Positions 27,289 through 36,867 of a stretch of DNA of 64,000 nucleotides are shown one piece after another. The notes under the pieces are model-generated. The model was not told the origin of the DNA, did not search any database, and was given only the letters and a program-made list of their open reading frames with translations. Made by a program: the position numbers and the translations under genes. The stretch comes from DATDIC01 sp963777625 (lineage in GTDB: Bacteria; Pseudomonadota; Alphaproteobacteria; Acetobacterales; Acetobacteraceae). The DNA lies in NCBI GenBank assembly GCA_963777625.1, contig CAVZRO010000023.1, forward strand, positions 44,689 through 108,688. Reading direction: 5' to 3'. How positions within the stretch are numbered: position 1 is the first letter of the stretch; each line of letters opens with the position of its first letter.

Positions 27289-28254
27289 GTGACCACAATT
27301 TCCCTACGATCGGAAGCTTTCGCCCGCGGCGCGCGCATGCTGCGCACCGCTCTTGGGCCAGCGATCTCCGCCTATCTGGAAGATCCCACCATCGTCGAGG
27401 TGATGCTCAATCCCGACGGTCGGTTGTGGATTGACCGGTTGTCGGGCGGCCTCGAAGACACCGGCTGCCGAGTCACGCCGGCGGACGCCGAACGCATCGT
27501 GCGGCTCGTCGCGCACCATGTCGGCGTCGAGGTGCATGCCGGCAGCCCGCGCGTTTCCGCGGAGCTGCCGGAAAGTGGCGAACGGTTCGAGGGCCTGCTC
27601 CCTCCCGTAGCCGCGGCGCCGTGCTTCGCCATCCGGCGCCCGGCGGTCGCGGTGTTCACGCTCGGCGACTACGTCGACGCCGGCATCATGTCGTGCGGCC
27701 AAGCCGAACTGCTGCGCGTCGCGGTGTGCGAGCGCAAGAACATCCTCGTCGCCGGCGGCACCTCGACCGGCAAGACCACGCTCGTGAACGCGCTGCTAGC
27801 AGAGGTCGCCAAGACCGGCGACCGCGTGGTGCTGATCGAGGATACGCGCGAGCTGCAATGCGCCGCGCCGAACCTCGTGGCGCTGCGCACCAAGGACGGC
27901 GCCGCCTCGCTGTCCGATCTCGTCCGCTCCGCCCTTCGGCTCCGTCCCGATCGCATCCCGATCGGCGAGGTGCGTGGCGCGGAAGCGCTCGACCTGTTGA
28001 AGGCCTGGGGCACCGGCCATCCCGGCGGCGTCGGCACGCTGCACGCCGGCTCGGCCATCGGCGCGCTGCGCCGCCTCGAGCAACTCATCCAGGAAGCCGT
28101 CGTCACGGTCCCGCGCGCCCTGATCGCCGAGACCATCGATCTCATCGCGGTCCTCGCCGGCCGCGGCTCCGCGCGACGGCTCGCCGAGCTGGCCGCGGTC
28201 AAGGGCCTCGGCCCGACCGGCGATTACGTCCTCACCCCCGCAGGAGAACCGTGA
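27289..28254 (+). CDS. trbB: TrbB conjugal transfer ATPase
   Basis: VirB11-type hexameric ATPase of the mating-pair T4SS. Visible: DPTIVEVMLNPDGRLWIDR near the N-terminus, Walker A GGTSTGKTTLVNALL, the Asp box VVLIEDTRELQC, Walker B-like LRLRPDRIPIGEVRGAEALDLLKAWGTGHPGGVGTLHAG with the His box. The GTG at 27289 (VTTISLRSEAF) is the likely start; the frame is open from 27253. The stop overlaps the trbC ATG (TGATG-type overlap at 28252-28254). Intact, unlike most of its neighbours. Confidence 0.92.
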   Translation: MTTISLRSEAFARGARMLRTALGPAISAYLEDPTIVEVMLNPDGRLWIDRLSGGLEDTGCRVTPADAERIVRLVAHHVGVEVHAGSPRVSAELPESGERFEGLLPPVAAAPCFAIRRPAVAVFTLGDYVDAGIMSCGQAELLRVAVCERKNILVAGGTSTGKTTLVNALLAEVAKTGDRVVLIEDTRELQCAAPNLVALRTKDGAASLSDLVRSALRLRPDRIPIGEVRGAEALDLLKAWGTGHPGGVGTLHAGSAIGALRRLEQLIQEAVVTVPRALIAETIDLIAVLAGRGSARRLAELAAVKGLGPTGDYVLTPAGEP

Positions 28255-28578
28255 TGCTGCTCAACCGTGCCCGCCGTGCGCTTGCCACGGCTTCGACCTT
28301 CGTTTTCGTCGCGCTCGCCACCGCGCCGGCCTATGCCGCCGGCTCCAACATGCCCTGGGAGCAGCCGCTCGAAGCAGATCCTGGAGTCGATCCAGGGTCC
28401 GGTCGCCAAGGTCATCTCGGTGATCGTCATCATCGTCACCGGCCTGACGCTCGCCTTCGGCGAAACCTCTGGCGGCTTTCGGCGGCTGATCCAGATTGTC
28501 TTCGGCCTGTCGATTGCCTTCGCCGCATCGAGCTTCTTCCTGACCTTCTTCCAGTTCGGCGGCGGAGTGCTGCTGTGA
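28254..28578 (+). pseudogene. trbC: TrbC pilin-like protein, frameshifted
   Basis: The first frame gives a signal peptide (ATASTFVFVALATAPAYAAGSNMPWEQPL). At ~28365-28375 homology shifts frame to QILESIQGPVAKVISVIVIIVTGLTLAFGETSGGFRRLIQIVFGLSIAFAASSFFLTFFQFGGG, two membrane spans typical of VirB2/TrbC pilins. The frameshift is at the boundary of the mature N-terminus. The stop overlaps the GTG of trbD. Confidence 0.85.
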
Positions 28579-28847
28579 TAGAGCAGGATGCGCCCATCAT
28601 CGGCTTCTATGCGCCCGTCCATCGCGCCCTGACCGAACCGATCCTGCTCGGCGGCGCGCCGCGCGCGGTCGCGATCGTCAACGGTACGCTCGCCGCCGCC
28701 GTGGGGCTTGGGCTTCGCCTCTGGATCGTTGGCGGCGCGATCTGGCTGCTCGGCCACGTCGCAGCGGTATGGGCCGCCAAGCGCGATCCCGCCTTTGTCG
28801 ACGTGGTGCGCCGGCACCTGCGTTATCCGCAGCATCTGGTCTCATGA
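28575..28847 (+). CDS. trbD: TrbD conjugal transfer membrane protein
   Basis: A 90-residue VirB3-like protein starting at a GTG that overlaps the trbC stop. It reads APIIGFYAPVHRALTEPILLGGAPRAVAIVNGTLAAAVGLGLRLWIVGGAIWLLGHVAAVWAAKRDPAFVDVVRRHLRYPQHL, with two hydrophobic segments and the conserved AxRDPxxxxVxxRHLRY end. Intact. trbE begins ten bases later. Confidence 0.9.
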   Translation: MIEQDAPIIGFYAPVHRALTEPILLGGAPRAVAIVNGTLAAAVGLGLRLWIVGGAIWLLGHVAAVWAAKRDPAFVDVVRRHLRYPQHLVS

Positions 28848-28857
28848 GGTTCGATCG

Positions 28858-30002
28858 ATGATGAACCTCGCAGAATACCGCCATCGCACACAAAGCCTCG
28901 CCGACTTCCTGCCTTGGGTGGCGCTGGTCGAGAAGGGCGTCATCCTCAACAAGGACGGCTCCTTCCAGCGCACCGCGCGCTTCCGCGGACCCGATCTGGA
29001 TTCGGCGACACCGGCCGAACTGGTTGCGATCACCTCCCGGCTCAACAATGCGCTGCGTCGTCTCGGCTCCGGCTGGGCGGTGTTCATCGAGGCGCAGCGC
29101 GTGCCCGCGCACCGCTATCCTGTCGGCCAGTTTCCTGATCCGACGTCTGCCCTGGTCGACGCGGAGCGCCGCGCGCAGTTCGAGGAAGAAGGCGCGCACT
29201 TCGAGAGCCGGTATTTCCTGACACTGCTGTGGCTGCCGCCGGCCGACGACGCCGCGCGCGCCGAAAGCTGGCTCTATGAAGGCCGCACGCATGCGGGCGC
29301 CGATTGGCGCGCCGCGCTGGAAGGATTCGTCGATCGCACCGACCGCGTGCTCGCGCTGATCGAGGGCTTCATGCCCGAAGCCGACTGGCTCGATGACGGC
29401 GAGACGCTGACCTACCTGCATTCCTGCGTTTCGACCCGTCGCCAGCGCGTGCGGGTGCCTGAGACGCCGATGTATCTCGACGCCATCCTCGTCGACGAGG
29501 ATCTGACCGGAGGCCTCGAGCCGCGCCTCGGCCGTGCGCATCTGCGCACGCTTACGATCATGGGCTTCCCGTCGCAGACCTGGCCCGGTCTGCTCGACGA
29601 CCTCAATCGCTTGGCCTTTCCCTACCGCTGGGCGACACGCGCCGTCTGTCTCGACAAGACCGACGCGACCAAGCTGCTCGGCAAGATTCGCCGTCAATGG
29701 TTCGCGAAGCGCAAGTCGATCATGGCGATCCTGAAGGAAGTCATGACCAACGAGGCGTCGGTCCTGATGGGTTCCGATGCCGCCCAAGGCGCTCGATGCC
29801 GACGCCGCGCTGCAGAAGCTCGGCACAGACCTGGTCGGCGAGGCCTATGTCACCGCCACCGTAACAGTCTGGAGCGAGGACCCGCGAACCGCCGACGAGC
29901 GCTTGCGTCTGGTCGAGAAGGCCATCCAGGGCCGCGACTTCACCTGCATGCGCGAGGGCGTCAACGCGATCGAGGCGTGGCTCGGATCGCTCCCTGGCCA
30001 GT
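28858..30002 (+). pseudogene. trbE: TrbE (VirB4-like) ATPase, N-terminal half only
   Basis: VirB4-type ATPase that powers pilus assembly, normally ~800 residues. The N-terminal ~310 residues are present (MMNLAEYRHRTQSLADFLPWVALVEKGVILNKDGSFQRTARFRGPDL), then a frameshift near 29778-29785, then ALDADAALQKLGTDLVGEAYVTATVTVWSEDPRTADERLRLVEKAIQGRDFTC to EAWLGSLPGQ. Homology stops at ~30002, before the Walker motifs. The 3' half and all downstream trb genes are absent. A deletion joins this point to the tail of the luxR-like gene. Confidence 0.9.
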
Positions 30003-30025
30003 TGCACAGGGCCGGAAGCGGGAAC

Positions 30026-30680
30026 CTACTCGCTTGCCGATTTAGCGGCCGCCAATTTCGCGACAGCCTGACAGGTGGTGCGGACGCCAGATTTGGTCTT
30101 GGCGTTGTCGAGATGAAACGCTGCCGTTCGGCGCGAGATATTCGGAAGCCGTCCGATCTCCCACGCCGACTTACCTTGCGCCGCCCATTCGAGGCACTCC
30201 AATTCGCGCGGAGACAGCGCGACACCATCGACAACACGGTTGGGCGTAAGCCGCCGGCGCGCCTGCGCATGAAAATACATCGCCATGAGCTGCAGGACGT
30301 GCCGGTGTTGCTCGATGCAGCGCTGGAAGGACGCACGACGTTCGTCAGGCGCGAATGTGACCGCTGCGATCGGCCCGCGCGGATCGTGAATTGGCGTCGA
30401 GGAAAATTCCTGTCCCCACTCGAAGGGTTCCGGCGTTGCCAAGGCCTTGACGATAACCGGGTCGAGTCGCTCGTAGCTTTCCTGCAGATAGTGGTCTGTC
30501 CACTTGACCGGATAAGTCGAGATGAGCTCTGGCGTGGCGCCCCTTCGCGACGGCAGGGAGAGATAGGCGAAGCAGCTCAGATTGAGTGCGGCGCCCGCCT
30601 CGGCAAGAACGGGCCCGGAGACTTTCGGCGTCACCGCTCGCGGTGAGGCCGTCGATAAAGCATTGGAACACACGATGCAT
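30026..30680 (-). pseudogene. TraR/LuxR-family autoinducer-type regulator, frameshifted
   Basis: The N-terminal part (MHRVFQCFIDGLTASGDAESL, then after a frameshift near 30620 LAEAGAALNLSCFAYLSLP, TYPVKWTDHYLQESYERLDPVIVKAL, FEWGQEF) matches the acyl-homoserine-lactone-binding domain of LuxR proteins, including the conserved Y/W...D pattern. The C-terminus is a LuxR-type helix-turn-helix: LSPRELECLEWAAQGKSAWEIGRLPNISRRTAAFHLDNAKTKSGV. Such regulators control trb/tra operons by quorum sensing in rhizobial-type elements. It is convergent with truncated trbE, with only ~24 bases between them. Confidence 0.8.
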
Positions 30681-31161
30681 GCGGTTACGGCAGTTTTACA
30701 AGGACACTTCTTATCGGAACGGTGCCGACGCGATGAGTTCGGCGACGGCTTTGATCCCGATGCGCGGCCAATTGCTGAAGACGGGCCTGGCAGATCCATG
30801 CCATCGGCTTTTGGCGCCGCGGTCGGCGCGACGGCGACGCCCTGCGTCGATGCGATCTCCGTCTCACTATGGCGGTTTACAGGCTTGGCCTTCCCGGCCG
30901 CCGGTCGAACGGGGACGCAAAGGATAGGGAGGGTTGGGCGCCATCGGAAAAGCTAGAGAAGCAGGGTGAGCCAACGGCCTTCGCCGCCATGAGGCGCTCC
31001 ACCAGTAATCAGGCGCGACCGACCCGGCACGCCAGGGACGCTCTCCCCGCGATCGACTGCAACGCCGCGCTTTCCGTGTTGACCAGGTGTTGACCACGCC
31101 CAAAAACAAGGAGAGCCTTCTCGCGGCCGTTTTCGTAATACACTGAATTCTTTGAAGATTT
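30681..31161. other. Element end without recognisable genes
   Basis: About 480 bases between the luxR-like start and tRNA-Gly. Short frames on both strands lack homology. No integrase gene is present here, although integrases commonly lie next to the tRNA target. The tRNA 3' end points into this stretch, so it is the likely attachment side; I could not find a second copy of the tRNA 3' end within the window. Confidence 0.5.
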
Positions 31162-31236
31162 TGGAGCGGGCGAAGGGATTCGAACCCTCGACCCCAACCT
31201 TGGCAAGGTTGTGCTCTACCCCTGAGCTACGCCCGC
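31162..31236 (-). tRNA. tRNA-Gly (anticodon GCC)
   Basis: On the minus strand the sequence starts GCGGGCGTAGCTCAGGGGTA, has the anticodon arm AACCTTGCCAAGGTT (loop TTGCCAA, anticodon GCC), the T-arm GAGGGTTCGAATCCCTT, and ends GCCCGCTCCA with an encoded CCA. The acceptor stem GCGGGCG pairs with CGCCCGC. tRNA-Gly genes are known integration targets; here the 3' end faces the decayed conjugative element on its left. Confidence 0.97.
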
Positions 31237-31594
31237 ACTCCGACCATGTACCTATCCGGCTGCGGCTTAACTTGCAAGCAGCCTGGTCCCGTTGCGAACG
31301 TGTGCATCGTCGTGGCCCGATCGGGCGCAATCCTCGCACCGCGCCTCCAATCGCTGCCGGGCATTGATCCGGCGCCAAAGTCCGCAACCCCACCGCAGCG
31401 AATTTCTCGCTGATTTTTGCCCCGGCCGAACACTCATGTCCCACCGGCGGCAAGGCCCGTCTTGCCTTCCCGCTGGCATTGCGCTGAATGCGCGCATGGT
31501 GGACCTGCTCGCCCCGAGCCGTCTCGTTCAGCCCGCCCGCCCCTCCCGATTCCGCGACCCGGCGGAGGCGGCAGGGTGTCCGCGGGCATGGGAG

Positions 31595-32110
31595 ATGGAT
31601 GCGCGATCGACCGTCCGCGTGACGGCCGCCGCCGCGGCGTCAGGCCGTTTTCGTCTCGTTCGGATGGGCCGGTCGATGCTTCGCCGGGTCTGCCAGCGGG
31701 TAACGCCCGAGATCACCTCCCTGGCGAAATTTGGTCGCCGTCCGCATCAGTGGGTATCCTCCCGGCCGCAAACGGATCATGAGCCCGGAGCCAGAGTGGC
31801 GATTTTCGCAGATGTCCATCCGCTCGGGGTTATCCAGGAACGCACGATCCGCTACCTGGAGGGCCCGGCGGAGGCGGGACTACACGTGAAGTTCGTCAGC
31901 AATGCGGGGCAACTCGCGCAGAAAGCGATGGTTGGGGCGCTGGTATTATGCAGCGATCCGACCGGCGCCGCCGATCAGGCAGAATGGCCGGGCGCCCTCT
32001 GGCAAGCGACCCGCGCGGATATCGGTCCCATCCTGCGGGACCTTCAGCGTGCAGGCCGCCCGCGTGGCAACGGCGAACATCGGCCATGGCGACGCGGCGC
32101 ATCCGCATGA
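31595..32110 (+). CDS. Fragment resembling a rhamnan-synthesis F (RgpF)-type domain
   Basis: A 171-residue frame ending eight bases before the next gene. ARVAIFADVHPLGVIQERTIRYLEGPAEAGLHVKFVSNAGQLAQKAM resembles the opening of RgpF-type domains found in polysaccharide glycosyltransferases (pattern: VAxxAHxxPxGxxxxxxxxYLxxLxxAGxxVxFVSN). The rest of that ~200-residue domain is not present. It may be a shortened leftover or a piece once fused to the following glycosyltransferase. Identification is tentative. The 31237-31594 stretch before it holds nothing I recognise. Confidence 0.4.
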   Translation: MDARSTVRVTAAAAASGRFRLVRMGRSMLRRVCQRVTPEITSLAKFGRRPHQWVSSRPQTDHEPGARVAIFADVHPLGVIQERTIRYLEGPAEAGLHVKFVSNAGQLAQKAMVGALVLCSDPTGAADQAEWPGALWQATRADIGPILRDLQRAGRPRGNGEHRPWRRGASA

Positions 32111-32117
32111 GATCCGA

Positions 32118-35100
32118 GTGACACACCTCAACATCGATCCGGCGATCCGGCTGCCCTCTATTCTGGCCGCCGACCTGGCCGACCCGCTGTTCTGGCGGCC
32201 ACTCAGAGTTGGGCCGGCAAGTGCCTGGTACGGTCACCTGCCGTTCGCATTCTGGCTCACCGCGGAACATCGACCCACCCTCCTGGTGGAACTGGGCACC
32301 CATACGGGCATTTCCTATTCGGCGTTCTGCGCGGCGGTCATCATGCGGCGGCTGCAGACCCGGTGTTTCGCCGTGGATAGCTGGGAAGGCGATCAGCACA
32401 CCGGCGCCTACGGCGACGACATATTCGCCGAGTTCCAGCAATTCCACGACCAGCATTTCCGCGCCTTTTCGACCCTGCTGCGGATGAGCTTCGACGCCGC
32501 GCGGGACGTGATCCCCGACGGCACCGTCGATCTGCTCCACATAGACGGTGAGCATACCTACGAAAGCGTCCGCCACGACTTCGAAAGCTGGACCCCCAAA
32601 CTGTCTGGCCGGTCCATCGTCTTGTTCCACGATACCAATGTGCGCGAGCGGGATTTCGGCGTCTGGCGACTGTGGCGGGAGCTGCGCGAGCAGCATCCCG
32701 GGTTCGAGTTCTATCATTCAAGCGGCCTCGGCGTGCTCGTAACCGGCACCGACGTCGCTCCCGGCGTGACGGCGCTGCTGCAGGCGGATGACGAATTCGC
32801 GGCGCGGATACGTAACCGTTTTGCCGTGCTCGGCGACGGGTGGGAGGCGGAAGCACACGCCCGTCAGCGCGCCGATCGAATTGCCGATCAGGCCACGCAG
32901 GCCAACGCCGAGCGAGCCGAGTTCCACCAGCAATGGGCGCTCGCTGCCCGGGAACGGGCCGACCTCGAAAGCCGCCTGGAAGACCTTTCCAACCAGCTCG
33001 ACCGGGCTCGCGCCGAGCTGGACTCCTCCGCGTGGCGGGAGAAAGAGCAGCAGGTGGCGACTGCGCAGGTGCGAAGTGTTTACAACGCGGCACTGCACGA
33101 CCTGGCGCAGACCCGATCGACGGTGACGGCGCTGCAAGAAGAACGTGCGCTGGTCGTCGGCTCCACGAGTTGGCGAGTGACCGCGCCGCTCCGCTGGTTC
33201 GCTCGGGCCGTTCCGTATCCTTTGCGACGCGTGGGTCGGAAGTTGCTCGGTGGTGCGGTCGAATCCAGGCGGCGGGTGCGCCCCCGCGCCGACGCCGCCG
33301 CAAAAGGTGCCGAGCCGCGATCGTCAGCGGCCACCGCAGCACGCCATGTCATGGTTGTATCCGGGGAAGCGCATACGCCGGGACATCGCTACCGCGTGTT
33401 ACGGCTTGTCGAGGCCCTCGCCGCGGCCGGCGCGAACGCCGCCTGGCTGCGGGTCGAGGATCTGCCGACGCGCATCGACGAGGTTGCCGCCGCGGACATC
33501 GTCATCATCTGGCGCGCCGGGCATTCGCCGGAGATCGAGCGGCTGGTGGCGGCCGCCCGGGAGAATGGCGCGAAGATCGTGTTCGACATCGATGACCTGA
33601 TGTTTCGGACCGAATTCGCCACCCCCGAATATATCGACGGCATCCGTTCGCAGCGGTTCCTGGTGGAAGATGTCGCCGACCATTTCGAACGGGTGCGCGG
33701 CGCCCTGCTGAAGGCGGATGCGTGCACCTGCACCACCGACGAGCTGGCCGGCCATATCCGAGGGATGCAGAAAACCGCCTATGTGCTGCCGAACGGCTTC
33801 GACGACGCGACCCACCGGTCGTCACGCCTTGCCGTTCGCCGCCGACGCATGGAGCCTGGCAATGGGCTGGTGCGCCTCGGCTATGCGTCGGGCACCCGGA
33901 CCCATCAGCGTGACTTCGCGCAGGCAGCGGCCGCGATCGCCCGGGTCTTGAAGGAACGGCCGTTCTGCCGCCTTGTTCTGTTCCGCGCCTCGGACAGCAA
34001 GGAGCCGGTACTCCATATCAGCGAGTTCCCCATGTTCGATCCGCTGATGGGGCAGATCGAGTGGCGCGACATGGTCGGGCTGGACGATCTGCCGAAGGAA
34101 CTGGCGCGGTTCGATATCAACCTGGCACCGCTTGAACTCGACAATCCGTTCTGCGAGGCGAAAAGCGAGCTGAAATACTTCGAGGCGGCGCTGGCCGAGG
34201 TGTGCACGGTCGCATCGCCCACCGGGCCGATGCAGCGGGCCATCCGCGACAATGAGACAGGGTTGTTGGCGCGGACCGAGGAGGATTGGTATCGCGCCCT
34301 GCTGCGATTGGCGGATGACGCCACGGAACGGGCGCGGCTCGGCCATTCCGCATACCAGGACGTGTTGTGGCCGTTCTCGCCGGCGCGTCGGAAGGAATTG
34401 GCCCGCAACCTTCTGGTGCAACTCGAAGGTGGCCCGGAAGCGGCGCGCGCGTTCGAGCTGGAATTGCATCGCCGGTCCGGCGACGCAGGCAAAATCCCGT
34501 TGCCGACGACCGAGGTGGCGTTCGCGGCGGACCGGCTCGGCGAGGCGGAGGCCACGGTCGTCGTCCCGCTTTACAATTACGCCCACTATGTCGAAGAGGC
34601 GCTGGCTTCGGTCCGTGCGCAGACAATCCCGTTGTTGGACCTGATTGTGGTGGATGATGCCTCCACCGACGAATCACTCACGATCGCTACACGTTGGGCG
34701 CGAGCGAATGAGGATCGTTTCAACCGAGTCCTTGTGCTGCGCAACTCAACCAATGCCGGTCTCGCGCTGACGCGCAACGCGGGGTTCGACGCCAGCGAGA
34801 CGCCGTACGTCCTGCCTCTCGATGCAGACAACAGGCTGCTGCCGCGTTGTCTGGAAGCCTGTCTGTCGGCCGCCCGTAAATCCTCGGCCGCATTCGTCTA
34901 CCCAGAGATCAAGTGTTTCGGTGATACCGACGGAGTGATCGGCGCTGAATCATTCTCTCCCATGCGACTGGCTGGGGGGAATTACATCGACGCCATGGCG
35001 CTCGTTACGAAATATACATGGGCGGCGGTTGGCGGTTACACTCACATCACCCATGGATGGGAGGATTACGATTTTTGGTGTCGCTGCGTGGAGCACGGGT

Positions 35101-35255
35101 TCTGGGGCCAGCAGGTTGCCGAAGTGCTGGCCGAATACCGGGTTCATGGGCAATCGATGTTGCGGACCTCCACCGATATTCTCGCACATAAACAATTCGT
35201 GATTCGCCAGTTGGAGCAACGCCACCCTTGGCTAACGATCCTGCGAGCCGGATAA
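32118..35255 (+). CDS. Methyltransferase-glycosyltransferase-glycosyltransferase fusion
   Basis: About 1045 residues from a GTG at 32118; the open frame reaches 31902 but those codons look like shadow. Residues ~25-215 form a class I SAM-dependent methyltransferase of the MTase_24 type (LLVELGTHTGISYSAFCAA, VDLLHIDGEHTYESVRHDF, IVLFHDTNVRERDFGV). Residues ~240-350 are coiled-coil-like, rich in Glu, Arg, Gln. Residues ~409-740 resemble a GT-B fold transferase (HVMVVSGEAHTPGHRYRVLRLVEAL, IVFDIDDLMF, PLELDNPFCEAKSELKYFEAALA). Residues ~812-1040 are a GT-A family 2 domain (ATVVVPLYNYAHYVEEAL, VVDDASTDES, LDADN, GWEDYDFW). Probably builds and caps a cell-surface glycan at the inner membrane. Frame intact. 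Confidence 0.88.
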   Translation: MTHLNIDPAIRLPSILAADLADPLFWRPLRVGPASAWYGHLPFAFWLTAEHRPTLLVELGTHTGISYSAFCAAVIMRRLQTRCFAVDSWEGDQHTGAYGDDIFAEFQQFHDQHFRAFSTLLRMSFDAARDVIPDGTVDLLHIDGEHTYESVRHDFESWTPKLSGRSIVLFHDTNVRERDFGVWRLWRELREQHPGFEFYHSSGLGVLVTGTDVAPGVTALLQADDEFAARIRNRFAVLGDGWEAEAHARQRADRIADQATQANAERAEFHQQWALAARERADLESRLEDLSNQLDRARAELDSSAWREKEQQVATAQVRSVYNAALHDLAQTRSTVTALQEERALVVGSTSWRVTAPLRWFARAVPYPLRRVGRKLLGGAVESRRRVRPRADAAAKGAEPRSSAATAARHVMVVSGEAHTPGHRYRVLRLVEALAAAGANAAWLRVEDLPTRIDEVAAADIVIIWRAGHSPEIERLVAAARENGAKIVFDIDDLMFRTEFATPEYIDGIRSQRFLVEDVADHFERVRGALLKADACTCTTDELAGHIRGMQKTAYVLPNGFDDATHRSSRLAVRRRRMEPGNGLVRLGYASGTRTHQRDFAQAAAAIARVLKERPFCRLVLFRASDSKEPVLHISEFPMFDPLMGQIEWRDMVGLDDLPKELARFDINLAPLELDNPFCEAKSELKYFEAALAEVCTVASPTGPMQRAIRDNETGLLARTEEDWYRALLRLADDATERARLGHSAYQDVLWPFSPARRKELARNLLVQLEGGPEAARAFELELHRRSGDAGKIPLPTTEVAFAADRLGEAEATVVVPLYNYAHYVEEALASVRAQTIPLLDLIVVDDASTDESLTIATRWARANEDRFNRVLVLRNSTNAGLALTRNAGFDASETPYVLPLDADNRLLPRCLEACLSAARKSSAAFVYPEIKCFGDTDGVIGAESFSPMRLAGGNYIDAMALVTKYTWAAVGGYTHITHGWEDYDFWCRCVEHGFWGQQVAEVLAEYRVHGQSMLRTSTDILAHKQFVIRQLEQRHPWLTILRAG

Positions 35256-35475
35256 GCGAGGATCGAGACGTTCACTCCGTTTTATCCTGTATAGCATAAC
35301 GGTATGACTGTATTCGGACTGATGGACCTTCGTGGTGCCATTGATCGAATAAAACGGGAACCGAGGGTGCAGATGCGAAATTCGGCTTGCATGCCCTGGC
35401 GTGGGGTCGGTAGATTACTCGCCTGATAAGTGACTTGATCCGCGCTGAGATTAAAGAGCAATTTGGGGGTGATCG

Positions 35476-36834
35476 ATGGCCATAGTGACAGTTCCTGGCG
35501 TTGGCGGAACGCAAATCAGCTACAATTTCAGCAGTCCCGCTAACACAACGCTGGCGCAGGCCATTCAGTTCGCCCTGCAGACAGCCCTTTCCGCCGGCGC
35601 GTTGAATGTCGTGGCGGATAACGGGAGCGGCAGCGCGCCGCCGCCTTCGGGCATCGTCAACGAACTGGCGGTGTCCACCAGCGGCGGAACCGTAGCGAAT
35701 AACGGCTATCAGTTCGTAGCGGACAGCACCAACGGCGGCAGCTTCACCCTCACCGGCGCGCAGAATTTCATCGGCGGTGATGGCGGCCTCGCGGTCTACA
35801 ACATGGTGGCCGGCACGCCGGACACGATCACCGCCGGCAACGGCAATGACCTGTTCGCCCTTGTTCCGGGCTCTACCTACGATGTCGCAGCCGGGGCCGG
35901 CAGCGACACGTACTATGCCAACGGCAGCGGTAACGTTTCCGCCGGCCCGGGACATAATTTGATCTTTGTCGGCGGCCCCAACACCTCGGACACGGTCGCC
36001 ACCAGCGGCACAGACACCGTTGTCGCCGGCGCCGGCAACCATGCGGTGGTTCTGGTCGGCAGCAACGAGCTGGTCTTTGGCGGTAGCGGCGATCTCGATG
36101 TGTTCGCCAACGGTGCGGCCAGTGAGACGATCGTCGGCGGCAGCGGCTCCACCACCATATGGGGCGGCAGCTCGGGGCTCAATTTCTTTGGCGGCGGCAA
36201 CGGGCTGCTCATCAATGGCCCGAACGCCAACACCACCATGGTTGGCAGCACGGGAGCGGAGACGGCGTTCGGCGGGGTTTCCGCCCACGAAGTTGGGTTC
36301 GTCGGCAGCTCGAGCCTGCTCTTCGCCGCTGGAACGAACGATTCAGCGACCATCGTCGGTGGCAGCAACGCGGCCACCCTGTTCGGCTCGATGGGATCGT
36401 CGATCACTTTATTCTCCGGCTCCCCCACCGCCGCCGGCGCCCTATACTCGGCCGGAAGCGGTGCCGAGACACTGAATGCCGCCGGGTCCACCAGTGCGAA
36501 TACGCTCTTCGGCGGTTCCGGGAACGATTTGATTGCCGGCGGCTCCGGCAACGATATCCTGGTGGCCGGCACTGGAAACGACACACTCTCGGGCGGCGGC
36601 GGAAACAATACCTTCCTGTTCATCGCCAACCATGCTGGCGGCGTCGATATCGTCACCGACTTCAATTCCAATGATCTGCTGTTCCTGGCGGGTTATGGTC
36701 CGAATGCCGGAAACGTCGCGCTGGCGAACGCAACGGTCAGCGGTGGCTCGACGACAATCGGCCTGGCGGACAATACCAAGATCACGTTCGATAACATCAC
36801 CACCCCGGGCTCCATCAAGACATTCTCGGTCTGA
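35476..36834 (+). CDS. RTX-like calcium-binding repeat protein
   Basis: A 452-residue, Gly/Asn/Ser/Thr-rich, acidic protein without a Sec signal peptide. Irregular repeats such as DTITAGNGNDLFAL, LVFGGSGDLDVFANG, TLFGGSGNDLIAGGSGNDILVAGTGNDTLSGGGGNNTFLF match RTX nonapeptides (GGxGxDxxx), densest at residues ~345-385; the C-terminal FLFIANHAGGVDIVTDFNSNDLLFLAGYG is the usual RTX end. Such proteins leave by type I secretion and fold on binding Ca2+; function could be adhesion or S-layer-like. A GGGGGTGA ribosome-binding stretch precedes the ATG. A strong terminator follows. Confidence 0.85.
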   Translation: MAIVTVPGVGGTQISYNFSSPANTTLAQAIQFALQTALSAGALNVVADNGSGSAPPPSGIVNELAVSTSGGTVANNGYQFVADSTNGGSFTLTGAQNFIGGDGGLAVYNMVAGTPDTITAGNGNDLFALVPGSTYDVAAGAGSDTYYANGSGNVSAGPGHNLIFVGGPNTSDTVATSGTDTVVAGAGNHAVVLVGSNELVFGGSGDLDVFANGAASETIVGGSGSTTIWGGSSGLNFFGGGNGLLINGPNANTTMVGSTGAETAFGGVSAHEVGFVGSSSLLFAAGTNDSATIVGGSNAATLFGSMGSSITLFSGSPTAAGALYSAGSGAETLNAAGSTSANTLFGGSGNDLIAGGSGNDILVAGTGNDTLSGGGGNNTFLFIANHAGGVDIVTDFNSNDLLFLAGYGPNAGNVALANATVSGGSTTIGLADNTKITFDNITTPGSIKTFSV

Positions 36835-36867
36835 TCCCTCCGCGGGCGCTCTGACCTCTTCGACAGG

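Noticed and set aside
31902..32117. N-terminal extension of the methyltransferase-GT fusion to ATG 31902
   Set aside because: These 72 codons have shadow-like composition and overlap an RgpF-like frame; family homology begins at GTG 32118.
36159..36674. Alternative plus-strand frame in the RTX-like gene
   Set aside because: Overlapping frames in the Gly-rich repeat are low-complexity shadows; the main frame carries the RTX nonapeptides.
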